Source: Endomicrobium sp. (GTDB lineage Bacteria; Elusimicrobiota; Endomicrobiia; Endomicrobiales; Endomicrobiaceae). Taken from it: DNA of 64,000 nt. A program made the position numbers and the translations under genes. Position 1 is the first letter of the stretch; each line of letters opens with the position of its first letter. The notes below the pieces were generated by a model, which saw only the letters and a list, made by a program, of their open reading frames with translations, had not been told where the DNA came from and ran no database searches. Shown here piece after piece: positions 9,017-18,386 of the stretch. The DNA lies in NCBI GenBank assembly GCA_031290575.1, contig JAITNH010000006.1, positions 124,001-188,000 on the forward strand, in the 5' to 3' direction.

Positions 9017-10588
9017 ATGAAATCTGATTATTTAATAGTTGGAACTGGAATAGCTGGCCTTAGCTTAGCATTAAAAGCGGCAAAAGATGGAAGCGTTTCA
9101 TTGATTACAAAAAGAAAAATATTTGATTCATCTACAGGTAGAGCTCAGGGTGGTATTGCTTGTGTCACTGATAAATTTGATTCTTTTAAAGAACATATAT
9201 ATGATACTTTAGTTTCTGGAGCTGGTCTTTGTGATGCAAAGATGGTTAAAAAGATGGTTATTGAGGCACCTGGCAGGATAAAAGAACTCATAGATCTTGG
9301 AGTTGATTTTACTAAAAAAAACGATTCAATTTCGGATTTTGATTTAGGATTGGAAGGTGGACATAGTAAAAGAAGGATTCTTCATGCTGGTGATATTACA
9401 GGTAGTGAAATAGAAAGAGTGTTAATTAGCAATGTAGTGAAACATCAAAACATAATTATTCACGAGGAGCACTCTGCAGTAGATTTAATTTTAGATAGTA
9501 ATGAAATTTGTCGGGGTGCTTATATTTTTAGTAACAAGAAAAGCAATCTAGAGATTTTTGAGGCCAAAGTAACGGTCTTGGCGTGTGGTGGTGCGGGGAA
9601 GACATATCTATATACTACGAATCCCGATGTGGCTACTGGTGATGGAATAGCAATGAGTTATAGAGCCGGTGCTGATATAGCTAATATGGAATTTGTACAA
9701 TTTCATCCGACATGTTTATATAATAGCGAAACTAAATCATTCTTAATATCTGAAGCTGTACGTGGCGAAGGTGCTATTTTAAGACTTAAAAATGGTGAAC
9801 AGTTTATGGATAAATATAGCCCTCAGAAGGAACTTGCTCCACGTGATATTGTTGCAAGAGCAATAGATAATGAATTGAAATCTAGAAGAGAGAACTTTAT
9901 TTATTTAGATATTACTTCAAAAAGCAGAAATTTTCTCATGAAAAGATTTCCCAATATTTATGCAAAATGCCTTGAATATGATATAGATATGGCAAAAGAG
10001 ATGATTCCTGTAGTTCCTGCTGCACATTTTTTTTGTGGCGGTGTTATAGTGGATGAAAATGGCAGAACTAATGTTAAGAATCTATATGCAGCAGGAGAAG
10101 TTGCATGTTCTGGAATACATGGAGCAAATAGGCTTGCATCAAATTCTCTTCTTGAGGCGATTGTTTATGCGGATAGAGTTTATAAAGACTCTTTGCAGTT
10201 TATAAAAGAAGAATATTCAAGATTAAGATTTGAAAATAAATCTGTTAGAAATAAGAATTCTTTAGAAAATAATTCTACTATTTATTATATGCAGGAATGG
10301 GAAGAAATAAGACGTATAACGTGGAATTATCTTGGTATTACTCGCTCCAATGAAAAACTTTCAAAAGCAAAAAAGAGAATAGATATTTTAAAAAACGAAA
10401 TAGATCAATATTTCAACAGTGTAGCTATAACCGTAGACAATATTGAACTAAGAAACATAGCGTGTATAGCAGATCTTATTGTAAGATCTGCTATGATGAG
10501 AAAAGAAAGCAGAGGGTTGCATTATAACATTGATTATCCCTTTATATCATCTGATATTAAAGATACTGTTATAAACATAAAGATTTAA
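9017..10588 (+). CDS. nadB: L-aspartate oxidase
   Basis: NadB is an FAD enzyme that oxidises aspartate to iminoaspartate, the first step of de novo NAD synthesis, upstream of NadA. The 523-residue protein opens with the FAD-binding GTGIAGLSLALKAA motif (residues 8-21), followed by the GGIACV substrate-cap segment, ACGGAGKTY, FVQFHPT and SEAVRGEGA in the catalytic core, and EVACSGIHGANRLASNSLLE near residue 365. A helical C-terminal domain completes the normal length. SdhA/FrdA-type flavoproteins are related, but the length and lack of an iron-sulfur partner gene favour NadB. It lies between panC and uvrA on the same strand. Confidence 0.95.
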   Translation: MKSDYLIVGTGIAGLSLALKAAKDGSVSLITKRKIFDSSTGRAQGGIACVTDKFDSFKEHIYDTLVSGAGLCDAKMVKKMVIEAPGRIKELIDLGVDFTKKNDSISDFDLGLEGGHSKRRILHAGDITGSEIERVLISNVVKHQNIIIHEEHSAVDLILDSNEICRGAYIFSNKKSNLEIFEAKVTVLACGGAGKTYLYTTNPDVATGDGIAMSYRAGADIANMEFVQFHPTCLYNSETKSFLISEAVRGEGAILRLKNGEQFMDKYSPQKELAPRDIVARAIDNELKSRRENFIYLDITSKSRNFLMKRFPNIYAKCLEYDIDMAKEMIPVVPAAHFFCGGVIVDENGRTNVKNLYAAGEVACSGIHGANRLASNSLLEAIVYADRVYKDSLQFIKEEYSRLRFENKSVRNKNSLENNSTIYYMQEWEEIRRITWNYLGITRSNEKLSKAKKRIDILKNEIDQYFNSVAITVDNIELRNIACIADLIVRSAMMRKESRGLHYNIDYPFISSDIKDTVINIKI

Positions 10589-10598
10589 AAGAAATAAT

Positions 10599-13409
10599 AT
10601 GAATATAATAAAAATTCGTGGTGCAAGACAGCACAATTTAAAAAATATAAATCTTGATATTCCAAGGAATAAATTGATTGTAATTACCGGTTTATCAGGT
10701 TCAGGTAAATCTTCTCTTGCTTTTGATACAATTTATGCTGAAGGACAAAGAAGATATGTTGAGTCTCTATCTGCTTACGCTAGACAATTTTTAGATCTTA
10801 TGGACAAGCCAGATGTTGATGTTATTGAAGGTTTGTCGCCTGCGATCTCAATAGAACAAAGAAATCTATCTCATAATCCTCGTTCTACGATAGGTACAAT
10901 GACAGAAATTTATGACTATTTAAGACTTTTATTTGCAAGAGTCGGTGTTCCTTATTGTTATAAATGTGGTAAAACTATATGTTCTCAATCTGCTCAACAA
11001 ATAGTGAATGAGATTATGAAAATATCGAATGGGACGTTAATTTATATACTATCTCCACTTATTAGAGGAAAAAGAGGTAGTTATGCAGAGCTTTTTATAC
11101 GACTTGCAAAAAGCGGTTATTCTAGAGTAAGGGTTGATAATAGTATTTGTATGCTTGATGAAGATATAAAGTTAGATAAGTGTAAAAAGCATGTAATAGA
11201 TGTAGTGGTGGATAGAATAAAGATTGATGAGAACTTGCGTTCAAGGGTTGCTAGTTCAGTTGAAATTGCCTTAAAAGAATCAAAGGGCGTGGTGTCTGTT
11301 GCGATACTAGAAAACAGTGAGCTTTTATCTGAAATGATTTATAGTGAGCGTTATGCTTGTACTGATTGCGGTATAAGTATTTCTGAACTAGAGCCTAGAT
11401 TATTTTCTTTTAATTCGCCGTTTGGTGCTTGCCATGAATGTGCAGGATTAGGTAATAAAGTGAAAATTGATGAAGATTTAATAGTTCCTGATAAAAATCG
11501 TTCTATTAGTCAAGGTGCTCTTATTGCTTGGTCAGAACCGATAACAACTAAAACTAACAGATGGAAAAATAGTTGGGGTGGATATTATTTGGAAATCCTA
11601 ATAAAGATTGCAAAAAAGTACAAAATTTCTTTAAATGTTCCATGGCAAGAACTTACGAGAAAACATCAGGAAATTCTACTGTATGGACATGATGATTTTG
11701 AAGGTGTTGTGACAAATATGCAACGCAGATACAATGAGACGGAATCTGCTTTTGTAAGGGAAGAGATTTATAGTAAGTTCATGATTCAAAAAAAATGTCC
11801 TTTGTGTAAAGGACAAAGACTAAAAAAAGAAGCACTTTCAGTTTTAATTAATGGGAAATCGATTTCAGATATTACAAAAATGTCTATAGAAAAATCACTT
11901 ATTTTTTTTAATGAGATTCAATTTAATGAGAAAGATAAAATTATAAGTACATCTATTTTAAAAGAAATATGTGAAAGGTTGCAGTTTTTAAATAATGTTG
12001 GACTGGGATATTTAAGTTTGGACAGAGAAAGCGGTACTCTTTCAGGAGGTGAGGCGCAAAGAATACATTTAGCAACGCAGATAGGTTCAAGGCTTACTGG
12101 AGTATTGTATGTGCTTGATGAACCCTCGATAGGCCTTCATCAAAAAGATAACAATAAGCTTTTAGAAGCCTTAATGAATCTTAGAGATTTAGAAAATACT
12201 TTAATTGTTGTTGAGCATGATGAGGATACCATGAGGGTTGCAGATTATATAATAGATTTGGGCCCTGGTGCCGGGACACATGGTGGTCATGTTGTAGCAC
12301 AAGGAAATATAAAAGAAATCATTAAATTCAAAAATTCTTTAACTGGACAATATTTAAAAGGTTCATTGCAAATACCTTGTCCACAAAAAAGGAAACAACA
12401 TTTGGATAAATGGCTTATAGTTGATGGTGCAGAACAGTTTAATCTAAAAAATATAGATGTTCGTATACCATTAGGTCTTTTTGTATGTGTTACTGGAGTT
12501 TCAGGTAGTGGCAAATCTACTTTGGTGCATGAAATAATATATAAAAATATGGCATACAAATTTTACAACTCTAAAGAAAAACCTGGGAAGTTTCAAAGTA
12601 TGCAGGGATTGGAACATATAGATAGGGCCATAATTGTAGATCAGTCTCCTATAGGTAGAAGTCCCAGGTCCAATTCTATGACTTATACAGGAGCGTTTTC
12701 AACAATAAGAAATTTATTTGCACAGGTTAGTGAATCTAAAATAAGAGGATATCAAGCTGGGAGATTTTCTTTTAATGTAAAGGGCGGAAGATGTGAAAAT
12801 TGTCGCGGGGATGGTACTTTAAAGATCGAAATGCAGTTTTTATCAGATATTTATGTTAAATGCGATGTTTGTGGTGGGAAAAAATTCAATGAAGAAACGC
12901 TACAGATAAAATATAAAGGTAAAAATATAGATGAAGTTCTAAATATGACGGTTGAAGAAAGTGTTAAGTTTTTTGAAAATATCCCACTACTTAAAAGAAT
13001 TTTATCGACACTTATTGATGTTGGCCTTGGATATATAAGCATAGGTCAACAAGCTACAACACTTTCAGGTGGTGAAGCTCAAAGAATAAAGCTTTCAACT
13101 GAACTTTCTAAAAGATCTTCCGGAAGAGCGATTTATGTTCTTGATGAACCTACTGTAGGATTGCATTTTGCGGATGTTAGGAAACTTATAGAAGTTCTTC
13201 ATAAACTTTCATATGCAGGGAATACGATTCTTGTTATAGAACATAATCTTGATGTTATTAAGACTGCTGATTGGATCATTGATTTAGGACCGGATGGTGG
13301 TGAGAAAGGTGGTAAGATTGTAGCCGAGGGAACACCTGATGATATAATGAAGAATCCAAAATCTTTTACAGGATGCTATTTAAAGCTACATCTTAATCGT
13401 CATAAGTAA
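10599..13409 (+). CDS. uvrA: Excinuclease ABC subunit A
   Basis: UvrA is the damage-sensing ABC-type ATPase of nucleotide excision repair and loads UvrB on DNA. The 936-residue protein is full length. It has two ATPase modules: Walker A GLSGSGKSS near residue 32 and GVSGSGKST near residue 633, each with a LSGGEAQRI signature (LSGGEAQR appears twice). Zinc-binding CxxC pairs are at CYKCGKTIC, CTDCG...CHEC, CPLC and CENCRGDG...CDVC. It follows nadB by ten bases. uvrB and uvrC are not in the window. Confidence 0.98.
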   Translation: MNIIKIRGARQHNLKNINLDIPRNKLIVITGLSGSGKSSLAFDTIYAEGQRRYVESLSAYARQFLDLMDKPDVDVIEGLSPAISIEQRNLSHNPRSTIGTMTEIYDYLRLLFARVGVPYCYKCGKTICSQSAQQIVNEIMKISNGTLIYILSPLIRGKRGSYAELFIRLAKSGYSRVRVDNSICMLDEDIKLDKCKKHVIDVVVDRIKIDENLRSRVASSVEIALKESKGVVSVAILENSELLSEMIYSERYACTDCGISISELEPRLFSFNSPFGACHECAGLGNKVKIDEDLIVPDKNRSISQGALIAWSEPITTKTNRWKNSWGGYYLEILIKIAKKYKISLNVPWQELTRKHQEILLYGHDDFEGVVTNMQRRYNETESAFVREEIYSKFMIQKKCPLCKGQRLKKEALSVLINGKSISDITKMSIEKSLIFFNEIQFNEKDKIISTSILKEICERLQFLNNVGLGYLSLDRESGTLSGGEAQRIHLATQIGSRLTGVLYVLDEPSIGLHQKDNNKLLEALMNLRDLENTLIVVEHDEDTMRVADYIIDLGPGAGTHGGHVVAQGNIKEIIKFKNSLTGQYLKGSLQIPCPQKRKQHLDKWLIVDGAEQFNLKNIDVRIPLGLFVCVTGVSGSGKSTLVHEIIYKNMAYKFYNSKEKPGKFQSMQGLEHIDRAIIVDQSPIGRSPRSNSMTYTGAFSTIRNLFAQVSESKIRGYQAGRFSFNVKGGRCENCRGDGTLKIEMQFLSDIYVKCDVCGGKKFNEETLQIKYKGKNIDEVLNMTVEESVKFFENIPLLKRILSTLIDVGLGYISIGQQATTLSGGEAQRIKLSTELSKRSSGRAIYVLDEPTVGLHFADVRKLIEVLHKLSYAGNTILVIEHNLDVIKTADWIIDLGPDGGEKGGKIVAEGTPDDIMKNPKSFTGCYLKLHLNRHK

Positions 13410-13659
13410 TGCTTTATATGTGTTGTGTATAAAACATAATTATGCGTATTTGTAATAATTTATTTTAGATTATGATTTACATTTTGTTGTTAAATTGTTT
13501 TTTTGTGTTGGCAAAACTGTTGTTTTTAGTATTTTTTATACATCAATATTTTTATATATTATAAAGCGGAAATCATTAAAATAAGTTTTGCATTTCTGTT
13601 TTTTTGCTTTAGTCATGTGCTTTGCTGTTGTTTTTATTTTAAGGAGATATATTAATTGT

Positions 13660-14385
13660 ATGTATGGATATGATTTAAAAGAAGATCTCAAAGATCTTCT
13701 TTTAAATGACCTAGAAAGATTTAAAAATGAAATTTTTGCGAAGCAAATTGCGAGAGTTTTAAATATATGTAAAAATGGTTACGGTAAAAGTGATTTGCTA
13801 TGGGGGTTACGTGTGCCTTGCCAACGTAATATAGTTAAGAAATATTGGAAAGATATAAATCTAAATGATGTTAAAGAACTATTAAGACATAAAGTGCACG
13901 AAGTAAGATTTACATCATTAATGATTTTAGTTGAAAAATATAAAAAGGCAGATAATAATGGTAAGTTGTATATTTATAAAATATATTTAGAAAATATTGA
14001 GTACATTAATAATTGGGATCTGGTTGATTCATCTGCACCATATATTCCTGGTCATTACTGGTATAATAATTTTTTGATAGATTTTTGGAAATATGCAAAA
14101 TCTGGAAATCTTTGGAAGGAACGGGTTGCTATGGTTTCTACTATGTATTTTATAAGACAAGGAAGGTTTTCAGAAACTCTAGAACTCGCGAAATTGTTTT
14201 TGACACATAAACACCACTTGATACATAAAGCATCTGGGTGGATGCTTAGAGAAATTGGCAAAAGAAATGTAAGAATTTTAATATCATTTTTAGATAAATA
14301 TTTTACGATTATGCCAAGAACATGTTTAAGGTATTCAATTGAAAGATTGTCATATGAGCAAAAGAAATACTATTTGGAAAAATAA
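13660..14385 (+). CDS. AlkD-like DNA alkylation repair glycosylase
   Basis: The product (241 residues from the ATG at 13660) matches the AlkD family of HEAT-repeat DNA glycosylases that remove N3- and N7-alkylpurines. It has the LLWGLRVPCQRNIVKKYWK segment near residue 48, the EVRFTSLMILVEKY helix and the signature NNWDLVDSSAPY near residue 112, which includes the aspartate of the WDxVD active site, then KASGWMLREIG. The frame stays open further upstream, but that stretch is hydrophobic, has no family similarity, and includes the Shine-Dalgarno AAGGAGA at 13641, so 13660 is the better start. AlkC-like relatives are an alternative. About 250 bases without a gene separate it from uvrA. Confidence 0.88.
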   Translation: MYGYDLKEDLKDLLLNDLERFKNEIFAKQIARVLNICKNGYGKSDLLWGLRVPCQRNIVKKYWKDINLNDVKELLRHKVHEVRFTSLMILVEKYKKADNNGKLYIYKIYLENIEYINNWDLVDSSAPYIPGHYWYNNFLIDFWKYAKSGNLWKERVAMVSTMYFIRQGRFSETLELAKLFLTHKHHLIHKASGWMLREIGKRNVRILISFLDKYFTIMPRTCLRYSIERLSYEQKKYYLEK

Positions 14386-14465
14386 TTTTTATTATCGTTG
14401 TGATAGTGGTTGTTAGTACAACAGGTTGTATTAAAAGAAATACTAAATACGAGAGTTAAAACAAA

Positions 14466-15656
14466 ATGATAACAAAAGAATTGATTTCAAGAATTTTTTC
14501 TGCTGCAGATATTTTGAGATGGAATGATCATATACGTCCTTTTGATTTTTTTGAACTTGACAAACAGGCTCATAAGATGGTCATTGCTTATATGCTTGCA
14601 AAATTTGAAGAAGAAGATGGCAAATCTATTAATTGGATTAAACTTATTGAAGGTGGAATGTTTGAGTTTTTTCAAAGAGTAATGCTTACAGATTTAAAAC
14701 CTGAGGTTTTTCGTGAGATAATGTCAAAAAAAGAAAAAGAGTTAAACAAATGGGTAATAGAGAACTTAAATGCTGATTTATGTGTTTTAGGTAGTGATTT
14801 TAGTCAAAGATGTTCTAATTATCTTTTAGATTCTGATTATGCTAAACATGAAAGAAGAGTTTTAAGTGCAGCACATTGTCTTTCAACAAAATGGGAGTTT
14901 GGCATAATTTATCCATGGAATTCAATGATTTATGGAATAGAAAAAACAAAACAAGAAATAGAAGACAATATTGCTGTTTTTGATGATTTGTTAGGTATAA
15001 GAAAATTAGTTATAAATAGAAAATATTATGGATTTTTGGATTTGTGCGGACAATTAAGGTTTCAACAAAGATGGGCACAGGCGTTCAGAATACCAAAGAC
15101 GAGCGTTTTGGGTCATATGCTTACAGTGGCTATTTTTGCATATTTGTTATCAATGCAAATAAATGCTTCTGAAAGAAGAAGATGTAATAATTTTTACTCT
15201 TCGCTGTTTCATGATCTTCCTGAGATTTTAACAAAGGATATTAGCAAACCCGTAAAATCTTCGATATCAGGTCTTGAAGATATAATTAAGCAGTATGAGA
15301 AGAAACAGGTTGACGAAAAAGTGCTTCCTTTAATGCCTTCAAGTTGGCATATGGAAATGCAGTATTTTATAGAAGATGAGTTTTCTGATAAGATTATTGA
15401 AAATGGCAAAGTAAAAAAAATAGACAATGCAGCAAATTTTGATGATCATAAATATAATGCTATTGATGGAACTTTAATTGAGAAGTGTGATAAACTTTGT
15501 GCTTATATTGAAGCTTCAATGGCTTTAGAATATGGTATATGCTCTTCAACTTTAATTGAATCAAAACAAAGTATTTACGCCAAATCTACTCGTAGCAAAA
15601 ATAATAATTTAGATTTCAAGGAATTGTTTGATTACTTTCGTACAAATAATACATAA
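14466..15656 (+). CDS. HD-domain phosphohydrolase (YfbR/COG1896-like)
   Basis: This 396-residue cytosolic protein has an HD metal-dependent phosphohydrolase domain in its second half: GHMLTVAIFAYLL supplies the first histidine near residue 217 and SLFHDLPEILTKDI the HD pair near residue 249. The N-terminal half also has a WNDHIRPFDFFELDKQAHKM segment resembling a degenerate HD fold, so the protein may be a tandem duplication. COG1896 members such as YfbR hydrolyse deoxynucleoside 5'-monophosphates, but I cannot assign a substrate. It follows the AlkD gene by 80 bases on the same strand. Family placement is fairly sure, function is not. Confidence 0.8.
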   Translation: MITKELISRIFSAADILRWNDHIRPFDFFELDKQAHKMVIAYMLAKFEEEDGKSINWIKLIEGGMFEFFQRVMLTDLKPEVFREIMSKKEKELNKWVIENLNADLCVLGSDFSQRCSNYLLDSDYAKHERRVLSAAHCLSTKWEFGIIYPWNSMIYGIEKTKQEIEDNIAVFDDLLGIRKLVINRKYYGFLDLCGQLRFQQRWAQAFRIPKTSVLGHMLTVAIFAYLLSMQINASERRRCNNFYSSLFHDLPEILTKDISKPVKSSISGLEDIIKQYEKKQVDEKVLPLMPSSWHMEMQYFIEDEFSDKIIENGKVKKIDNAANFDDHKYNAIDGTLIEKCDKLCAYIEASMALEYGICSSTLIESKQSIYAKSTRSKNNNLDFKELFDYFRTNNT

Positions 15657-16060
15657 TAAATTGGCTTTGAAAATAAAGTTAAGATAGAAAAACTAGATTT
15701 TCCGAACTTAAAAAAGATTCTATATTAAACAACGGATATTGTCAATATCGTTTATTCTCGAAAACGATTAGGTTTTTTTAAGTCTTTAAAATTATATTAT
15801 TTTTCTTTACAATCTTTTAATTTTATTTTTTCTATTTTGTACTTTAATGTGTATTTTTAAACTGTGAAGTGGTTTTATACATTTACAGAACTACTTACTA
15901 CTGTGTGAGTATAAATCTTATAACATAATTTGTCAATTTTACTGTGTTTTTTATAACGCTGTTGTGGCAATGATAGCATCCATATGTTTTTCGTTTTATA
16001 TAATTTGAAAAGCATATGTTAAAATAATGTTTCTAATCCAACAATGAAACAAGCATATAT
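15657..16060. other. Gap of 404 bases between the HD gene and the MATE gene
   Basis: Convergent intergenic space with no reading frame I can interpret. It contains an imperfect inverted repeat around GATATTGTCAATATC (15735-15752, one bulged base if extended) overlapped by a second possible stem (TCGTTT with AAACGA at about 15749-15766) and then a T7 run at 15773. These may form alternative hairpins acting as a weak terminator for the HD gene. Confidence 0.35.
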
Positions 16061-17473
16061 TTATTTGTTATCAACAATTTTGATTTCAATTATGCACATA
16101 TGCTTCCATTTGTTTGTCTTGTATCTTAAATAAAAAGAAATCATGAGTATAATATCATAAGCAATTAAAATACTCCAACATTGATACAACCCAACCTTAA
16201 AGATGAATACTGCTAAATATATTGTTAGTGCGGTAATTATAAAAAGAGCTATTAAAAGTTTCATTGCAAATTTAGTGTCACCACCTCCTTTTATTGCAGA
16301 AGAAAATATAATTCCGGATGATTCAAAAAAGGCAAAGATTGCTGTATACCTTAATAAGGTTATTGCTATAGGTCTTATTTGTTCAATAATCAATGATTCA
16401 GAACCTTTTGAAAAAGGATATATAAGAATATTAGGAATAAATAAAAACGAAACAACCATTAAAGAAATATATGTATATGTTATGTGCAGTGCCGTCTTAA
16501 CGACTGTTTGTGCAATATAAAATTTATTTTTGCCAATATAATTACCAACAAGGATTGATGTTGTCATTGCACATCCTACAATAGCCATATAAGCAAAGCT
16601 ATAAATATTGAAAGCTACATTTGTTGCTGATAGTTCTATCTTCCCAAGTGTGCCTATTGTTAGTACAAAAAATGTAAATACAGACATATCCAAAAACCAG
16701 CTCATCCCATTTGGGAAAGCATATTTTAAAAAATATTTTATAAATTTCAAGTCAGGTTTTATTTTTCTCGTATTATATGTTTTATTATTATTTTTTGAAG
16801 TTATTGAAGATAAAAACAAAATAAGTACTACAGTAGCACCTATAATAGTGGCGATTGCGGCTCCAACTATGCCAAGTTCATGAAATCCAAAATAACCGAA
16901 AATCAAAAGATAGTCGAATATAATATTTACAATTATACCTACAATATTTATAACCAAGATAGTTTTTGTTTTCCCTCTTCCAGCGTAAAAACCTGATAAA
17001 GCTGTGGATGCAAGGTATGGAAACGCTCCGTAACATAAAATCTTAAAATATTTAATTTCTTCAACAATGATATCTTGAGGGTGTCCTATGAAGTTGAAAA
17101 TCTTGTCTGAAAAAAAAGCAACAGCCAACATGATAATTGAGCTTAAAAATGCAATATGAACAGTTTGCCAAAGAGATGGTCCTATTGCTTTGTACTTTTT
17201 TTTCCCGTTATATTGTGCCACAAAAACATTTATGTATGCTATTGTACCTATAAATATATCCATGATAGAGCATTCTAAAAGCCCTGCTGGAAGCGATGCG
17301 GCATAAGCATTGTTAGAATACCACGCAAGAAAAAATCTGTTTACAAATGATTGAAATGCCCATGCCCCAGTGGAAATAATTAAAGGGATAGCTATTCTCA
17401 GAAATTCGTAATATCCTGCAAAAGCATTCCATCTCTTTTTTATATTTGCAAAAATCTTTTTTATATTAATCAT
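16061..17473 (-). CDS. MATE-family multidrug/cation exporter
   Basis: This 470-residue inner-membrane protein has about 12 predicted membrane segments in two similar halves, each beginning with a MATE-type sequence: FLRIAIPLIISTGAWAFQSFVNRFFLAW near residue 23 and the FPNGMSWFLDM segment near residue 250. MATE proteins export drugs, metabolites or polysaccharide-related compounds using sodium or proton gradients. The NorM-like branch is most likely; flippases of the MurJ/Wzx group are more distant alternatives. An AAGG about 12 bases upstream of the ATG may be its ribosome site. It is convergent with the HD gene and divergent from the ABC gene. Confidence 0.9.
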   Translation of the reverse strand: MINIKKIFANIKKRWNAFAGYYEFLRIAIPLIISTGAWAFQSFVNRFFLAWYSNNAYAASLPAGLLECSIMDIFIGTIAYINVFVAQYNGKKKYKAIGPSLWQTVHIAFLSSIIMLAVAFFSDKIFNFIGHPQDIIVEEIKYFKILCYGAFPYLASTALSGFYAGRGKTKTILVINIVGIIVNIIFDYLLIFGYFGFHELGIVGAAIATIIGATVVLILFLSSITSKNNNKTYNTRKIKPDLKFIKYFLKYAFPNGMSWFLDMSVFTFFVLTIGTLGKIELSATNVAFNIYSFAYMAIVGCAMTTSILVGNYIGKNKFYIAQTVVKTALHITYTYISLMVVSFLFIPNILIYPFSKGSESLIIEQIRPIAITLLRYTAIFAFFESSGIIFSSAIKGGGDTKFAMKLLIALFIITALTIYLAVFIFKVGLYQCWSILIAYDIILMISFYLRYKTNKWKHMCIIEIKIVDNK

Positions 17474-17599
17474 AGACTATATACCTTATATAATTTTTTG
17501 ATTGTAAAGAACAACTATAGACTTTGAACATAATGATTGCTTTCTTTTTTTTACCATATATTATAAAATCAGCACATAAGTTTTATGAGGAAAGAGAAT

Positions 17600-18385
17600 A
17601 TGGATAGTTTTATTGAATTAAAAGATGTTTCTGTGCTACGTGACAAAAGAAAAGTTTTAGATGATGTTAGTCTTAGTATAAACTCTAATGAAAATGTCGT
17701 AATAATAGGGCCAAATGGTTCAGGCAAATCGACTTTTATTAAACTTATAATAGGCAAAGTATATCCCTCTTATACAGGTTGTGGTAGTATTTGTAGATTA
17801 TTCGGGTGTTCACAGTGGAATATACATGATTTGCACAGTATGCTAGGAATAGTGACAAGTGATCTTGAGTATGATTTTCATAACGGAATTACGGGCTTTG
17901 AAGCTGTTATATCGGGATTTTTTTCAAGCATTGGAATATCCTGCAATCACATAGTTACAAGGGTGATGATTGAAAAGACCAATGATATAATTGAATTTTT
18001 AGATATAACATTTTTAAAAAACGAAAGTCTTGCGAATGTGTCATCTGGAGAGGTCAGAAAATTTCTAATAGCAAGAGCTCTTGTAAATAACCCAAAAGTT
18101 CTAATTTTGGATGAGCCGTCAAACAATTTAGATATTGCGTCATCTACAAAATTACATAGCATTATGAGAAAAATTTCAGCATCTGGAACAAAAATTTTAC
18201 TTGTGACACACTTGGTTTCAGATATTATTCCTGAAATTAATAGATTTATTTTTTTTAAAAATGGCAAAATATTTGCCGATGGAAAGCGAAGCGAAGTTTT
18301 TAGAGATGACAAGCTATCTTCCCTTTTTGACATGAAATTAAGGCTTAGTGAAAATAACGGCTTATGCAATATTGTTATAGTTTAA
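17600..18385 (+). CDS. ABC-type ATPase, ModF/MolC-like
   Basis: A single ATP-binding cassette of 261 residues. It has Walker A GPNGSGKST near residue 36, a signature region NVSSGEVRKFLIARAL where SSGE replaces the usual LSGGQ, Walker B VLILDEPSNNLD and the switch histidine in LLVTHL. No membrane or solute-binding partner gene is adjacent, so either the partners are elsewhere or it works as a soluble ATPase, as ModF-like proteins may. The ATG at 17600 follows GAGG at 17587; an ATG at 17585 would place that site inside the gene. mprF starts one base after its stop, so the two are likely coupled. Confidence 0.85.
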   Translation: MDSFIELKDVSVLRDKRKVLDDVSLSINSNENVVIIGPNGSGKSTFIKLIIGKVYPSYTGCGSICRLFGCSQWNIHDLHSMLGIVTSDLEYDFHNGITGFEAVISGFFSSIGISCNHIVTRVMIEKTNDIIEFLDITFLKNESLANVSSGEVRKFLIARALVNNPKVLILDEPSNNLDIASSTKLHSIMRKISASGTKILLVTHLVSDIIPEINRFIFFKNGKIFADGKRSEVFRDDKLSSLFDMKLRLSENNGLCNIVIV

Positions 18386-18386
18386 G

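Noticed and set aside
13588-13659. Longer N-terminus for the AlkD-like protein with a hydrophobic leader
   Set aside because: The added residues are outside the family fold and would bury the AAGGAGA ribosome site inside the gene; AlkD is cytosolic.
14367-14459. Short frame after the AlkD gene reading as a hydrophobic stretch followed by STTGC, like a tiny lipoprotein
   Set aside because: It has no ATG, GTG or TTG start with a ribosome site, the lipobox is poor and only about a dozen residues follow the cysteine; overlap with the AlkD end makes chance likely.
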